This document shows, piece by piece, positions 62,450 through 64,000 of a DNA stretch of 64,000 bases (position 1 is its first letter; the number at the start of each line of letters is the position of its first letter). A program made the position numbers and the translations under genes. Below the pieces are notes generated by a model. The model saw only the letters and a list, made by a program, of their open reading frames with translations, did not search any database and was not told the DNA's origin. Origin of the DNA: Acidobacteriota bacterium (GTDB taxonomy: Bacteria; Acidobacteriota; Blastocatellia; Pyrinomonadales; Pyrinomonadaceae); NCBI GenBank assembly GCA_016713675.1, contig JADJOS010000001.1:1240001-1304000 (forward strand), given 5' to 3'.

Positions 62450-63244
62450 ATGAAATTGTGTTACCTATATATTATGAAAATACAACCACACATTGGACGC
62501 ATGGTTTTAGGGGTCTTGAGCTTGTTTCTACTGGCCGGCATGCAAGACGTAAAGGCGCAGGGTTTTCCGACTGACAGCCGAACGATGATCGACGCGAAGG
62601 CCGCTATCAAGACTGCGACGGTCGAGAAAGCGACGTTTACGAGCGGCTGGAAGCTCGAACAAGAGAGCGGCTTTCTTTTTAACAATCTGGCGAAGCGGGC
62701 AATCGAAATGGTTGTCAAGGATAACGGTACCGGCGAAAAGCGCAGTTTTGAAGGGCTCGCGATCTACAAACGGTCAACGGCTTCGTCTCCGTGGACATTC
62801 AGCCGATTCTTCACCTATTCGAATTCGATCAAGATGCTCGGTGGCAAAGAGGATACGGAAAAATTCAAGCAGATGACGCTCGACGGGATGAAGGCAGATC
62901 CCGCGGGATGGTTTGGCGATACGAGCGGAATTTTCTGGATATATCCGATCGAGGTTGTGCCGGGCAGCTATCGCAAGGAATCTGACCGCTCGATGGGCTG
63001 GGAAGTAAGATTTGATATGGAATTGCGTTGGGACTACAAATTCCTGGTCACCCGCAGCCAGACGTTAAAGATAGACGCCTACCTCGGCCAGGATGGCAAA
63101 ACATGGACGCTGGATCCGGGAAATGGAGGGCAAAAAGAAGTGAAACGGCAGGAAATGAAACCGTCTGACCTCGACGCGATGCCAAACCTCAGCAAAAAGG
63201 GTTTCACGGCTCTCTACGGAGAAAAGCCGGCGGGAGCAAAATAG
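62450..63244 (+). CDS. Secreted protein of unknown function
   Basis: A 264-residue exported protein. Start is ATG 62450 or ATG 62474 (MKIQPHIGRMVLGVLSLFLL), with signal peptide to about residue 36 (MQDVKAQ). The body is Trp- and Lys-rich, with WTFSRFFTYSNSIKMLGG and GWFGDTSGIFWIYPIEVVPG. No domain recognised. Followed by purE after 17 bases, possibly as an operon. Confidence 0.65.
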   Translation: MKLCYLYIMKIQPHIGRMVLGVLSLFLLAGMQDVKAQGFPTDSRTMIDAKAAIKTATVEKATFTSGWKLEQESGFLFNNLAKRAIEMVVKDNGTGEKRSFEGLAIYKRSTASSPWTFSRFFTYSNSIKMLGGKEDTEKFKQMTLDGMKADPAGWFGDTSGIFWIYPIEVVPGSYRKESDRSMGWEVRFDMELRWDYKFLVTRSQTLKIDAYLGQDGKTWTLDPGNGGQKEVKRQEMKPSDLDAMPNLSKKGFTALYGEKPAGAK

Positions 63245-63261
63245 CCGTCGGTCCTAATCAA

Positions 63262-63765
63262 ATGGCAAAAACAAAGGACCAGAGCCCTTTGGTATCTATT
63301 ATCATGGGCAGCAAATCGGACTGGCCGACGATGGAGGTTGCCTCGACGACGCTGGCCAAATTCGGCGTCGAGCATGAGACCAAGATCGTGTCAGCCCACC
63401 GCACGCCCGATCTGCTTTTCGAATTTGCTAAGAGTGCCGAAGAACGAGGTATCGAGGTCATCATCGCCGGTGCCGGCGGTGCGGCTCATCTGCCGGGAAT
63501 GTGTGCGTCGCAAACGGTGCTGCCCGTACTTGGAGTTCCGGTCGAAAGCAAAGCACTTAAGGGCCTTGATTCCCTATTGTCGATCGCTCAAATGCCTGCG
63601 GGTGTTCCGGTCGGGACGCTTGCGATCGGCCAGCCCGGAGCAAAAAATGCGGCGTTGCTCGCGATCGCGATCCTCGCGAATTCGCGGCCCGAGCTGCGTA
63701 AGAAACTTGCCGCGTTCAGGTCCAAGCAAACCAAGGCCGTCTTGAACGACAAACTTCCAAAATAG
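63262..63765 (+). CDS. purE: 5-(carboxyamino)imidazole ribonucleotide mutase PurE
   Basis: A 167-residue class I PurE converting N5-CAIR to CAIR in purine synthesis. Characteristic IIMGSKSDWPTMEVA, the catalytic-histidine segment IVSAHRTPDLLFEFA, and AGAGGAAHLPGMCASQTVLPVLGVP. purK is not adjacent within the window. Normal length. Confidence 0.96.
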   Translation: MAKTKDQSPLVSIIMGSKSDWPTMEVASTTLAKFGVEHETKIVSAHRTPDLLFEFAKSAEERGIEVIIAGAGGAAHLPGMCASQTVLPVLGVPVESKALKGLDSLLSIAQMPAGVPVGTLAIGQPGAKNAALLAIAILANSRPELRKKLAAFRSKQTKAVLNDKLPK

Positions 63766-63843
63766 CCCGCGTTAAAACTTGTTGAAACTACAGTTCGTTT
63801 TGTCCTAAAATAGTGTCTGGAGTCTCTCGCCAAGCAGTTCACC

Positions 63844-64000
63844 ATGTCACGAGCAAAATGTACACAATGCGGGCTTGTTAACTCGATCGCCGACGAAGCG
63901 TGCCGCCGCTGCGGCGTAGATCTCTACGGCGCATCGCCAGCGGCAAGCAAGGCAAAGCCAAAGGCCGAGATCAACATTCCATTCAGTAAACTCGCGATCG
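63844..64000 (+). CDS. Zinc-ribbon protein, 5' part (cut by window end)
   Basis: Starts ATG 63844 and is open to the window end. MSRAKCTQCGLVNSIADEAC followed by RRCGVDLYGAS forms one CxxC...CxxC zinc ribbon, then an Ala/Lys linker. Function depends on the part outside the window. Confidence 0.7.
   Translation, partial: MSRAKCTQCGLVNSIADEACRRCGVDLYGASPAASKAKPKAEINIPFSKLAI

Overview
The window looks like chromosomal DNA of a free-living bacterium of moderate GC, most probably an Acidobacteriota member of the Blastocatellia/Pyrinomonadales type. This is an inference from content: a VWFA-domain secreted protein of the acidobacterial kind, many small Sec-exported proteins of unknown function, a long Rhs/YD-repeat protein, a monomeric isocitrate dehydrogenase and an ATP-synthase cluster carrying two b-type subunits. 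No tRNA, rRNA, CRISPR array, insertion sequence or prophage was recognised.

Layout. 1-5.3 kb: murA behind a phased repeat array, a HIT protein, a TPR lipoprotein and a sigma-54 activator. 5.4-19.4 kb: a VWFA-domain secreted protein, selB, DUF2071, folA, a Mpo1-like protein, an FGGY kinase with transketolase, a TPR protein, a D-threonine-aldolase-like enzyme, an M61 peptidase and a DinB protein. 19.4-30.5 kb: two secreted multi-cystatin proteins, an alaS lacking its catalytic domain, aldehyde dehydrogenase, a YgiD-type dioxygenase, small membrane and secreted proteins, MOSC, exonuclease III and an orphan DNA methyltransferase. 30.9-35.1 kb: the ATP-synthase set b'-b-delta-alpha-gamma, ending in a terminator. 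35.2-43.1 kb: VanZ, SPFH/zinc-ribbon, Trm112-like, GT9, then the conserved ffh-rpsP-khpA-rimM-trmD-rplS-rnhB translation cluster. 43.2-48.7 kb: mostly minus-strand housekeeping genes (MBL hydrolase, SDR, GNAT, pdxH, DUF1015), then phhB. 48.7-58.5 kb: an accessory island with a VCBS/FG-GAP protein, a roughly 2,000-residue Rhs protein and two or three small downstream genes. 58.9-64 kb: secreted proteins, monomeric icd and purE.

The most notable system is the end of the Rhs protein. Its variable C-terminus carries a NucA/NucB-type DNase domain (DEYP...EGG signature), and the next gene, 20 bases on, resembles ComJ/Nin, the specific inhibitor of the Bacillus competence nuclease NucA. The competence nuclease/inhibitor pair thus appears here as a polymorphic toxin/immunity pair, followed by possible orphan immunity genes.

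A second theme is intergenic structure. At least six spacers are filled by degenerate tandem repeats with a strict 7-base period but a different sequence in each spacer; two more have a 9-base period. A different array, TGTCRC boxes every 21-22 bases, lies upstream of murA, and a scattered relative lies upstream of the ATP-synthase genes. There is also a perfect 24-base palindrome in a 1-kb gap.

Several genes are interrupted by single-base changes: atpA (two compensating indels), icd, rhs, and an in-frame stop in an alpha/beta hydrolase. Because atpA and icd are core genes, sequencing or assembly error is the simplest explanation for those, and read support should be checked before any is called a pseudogene.
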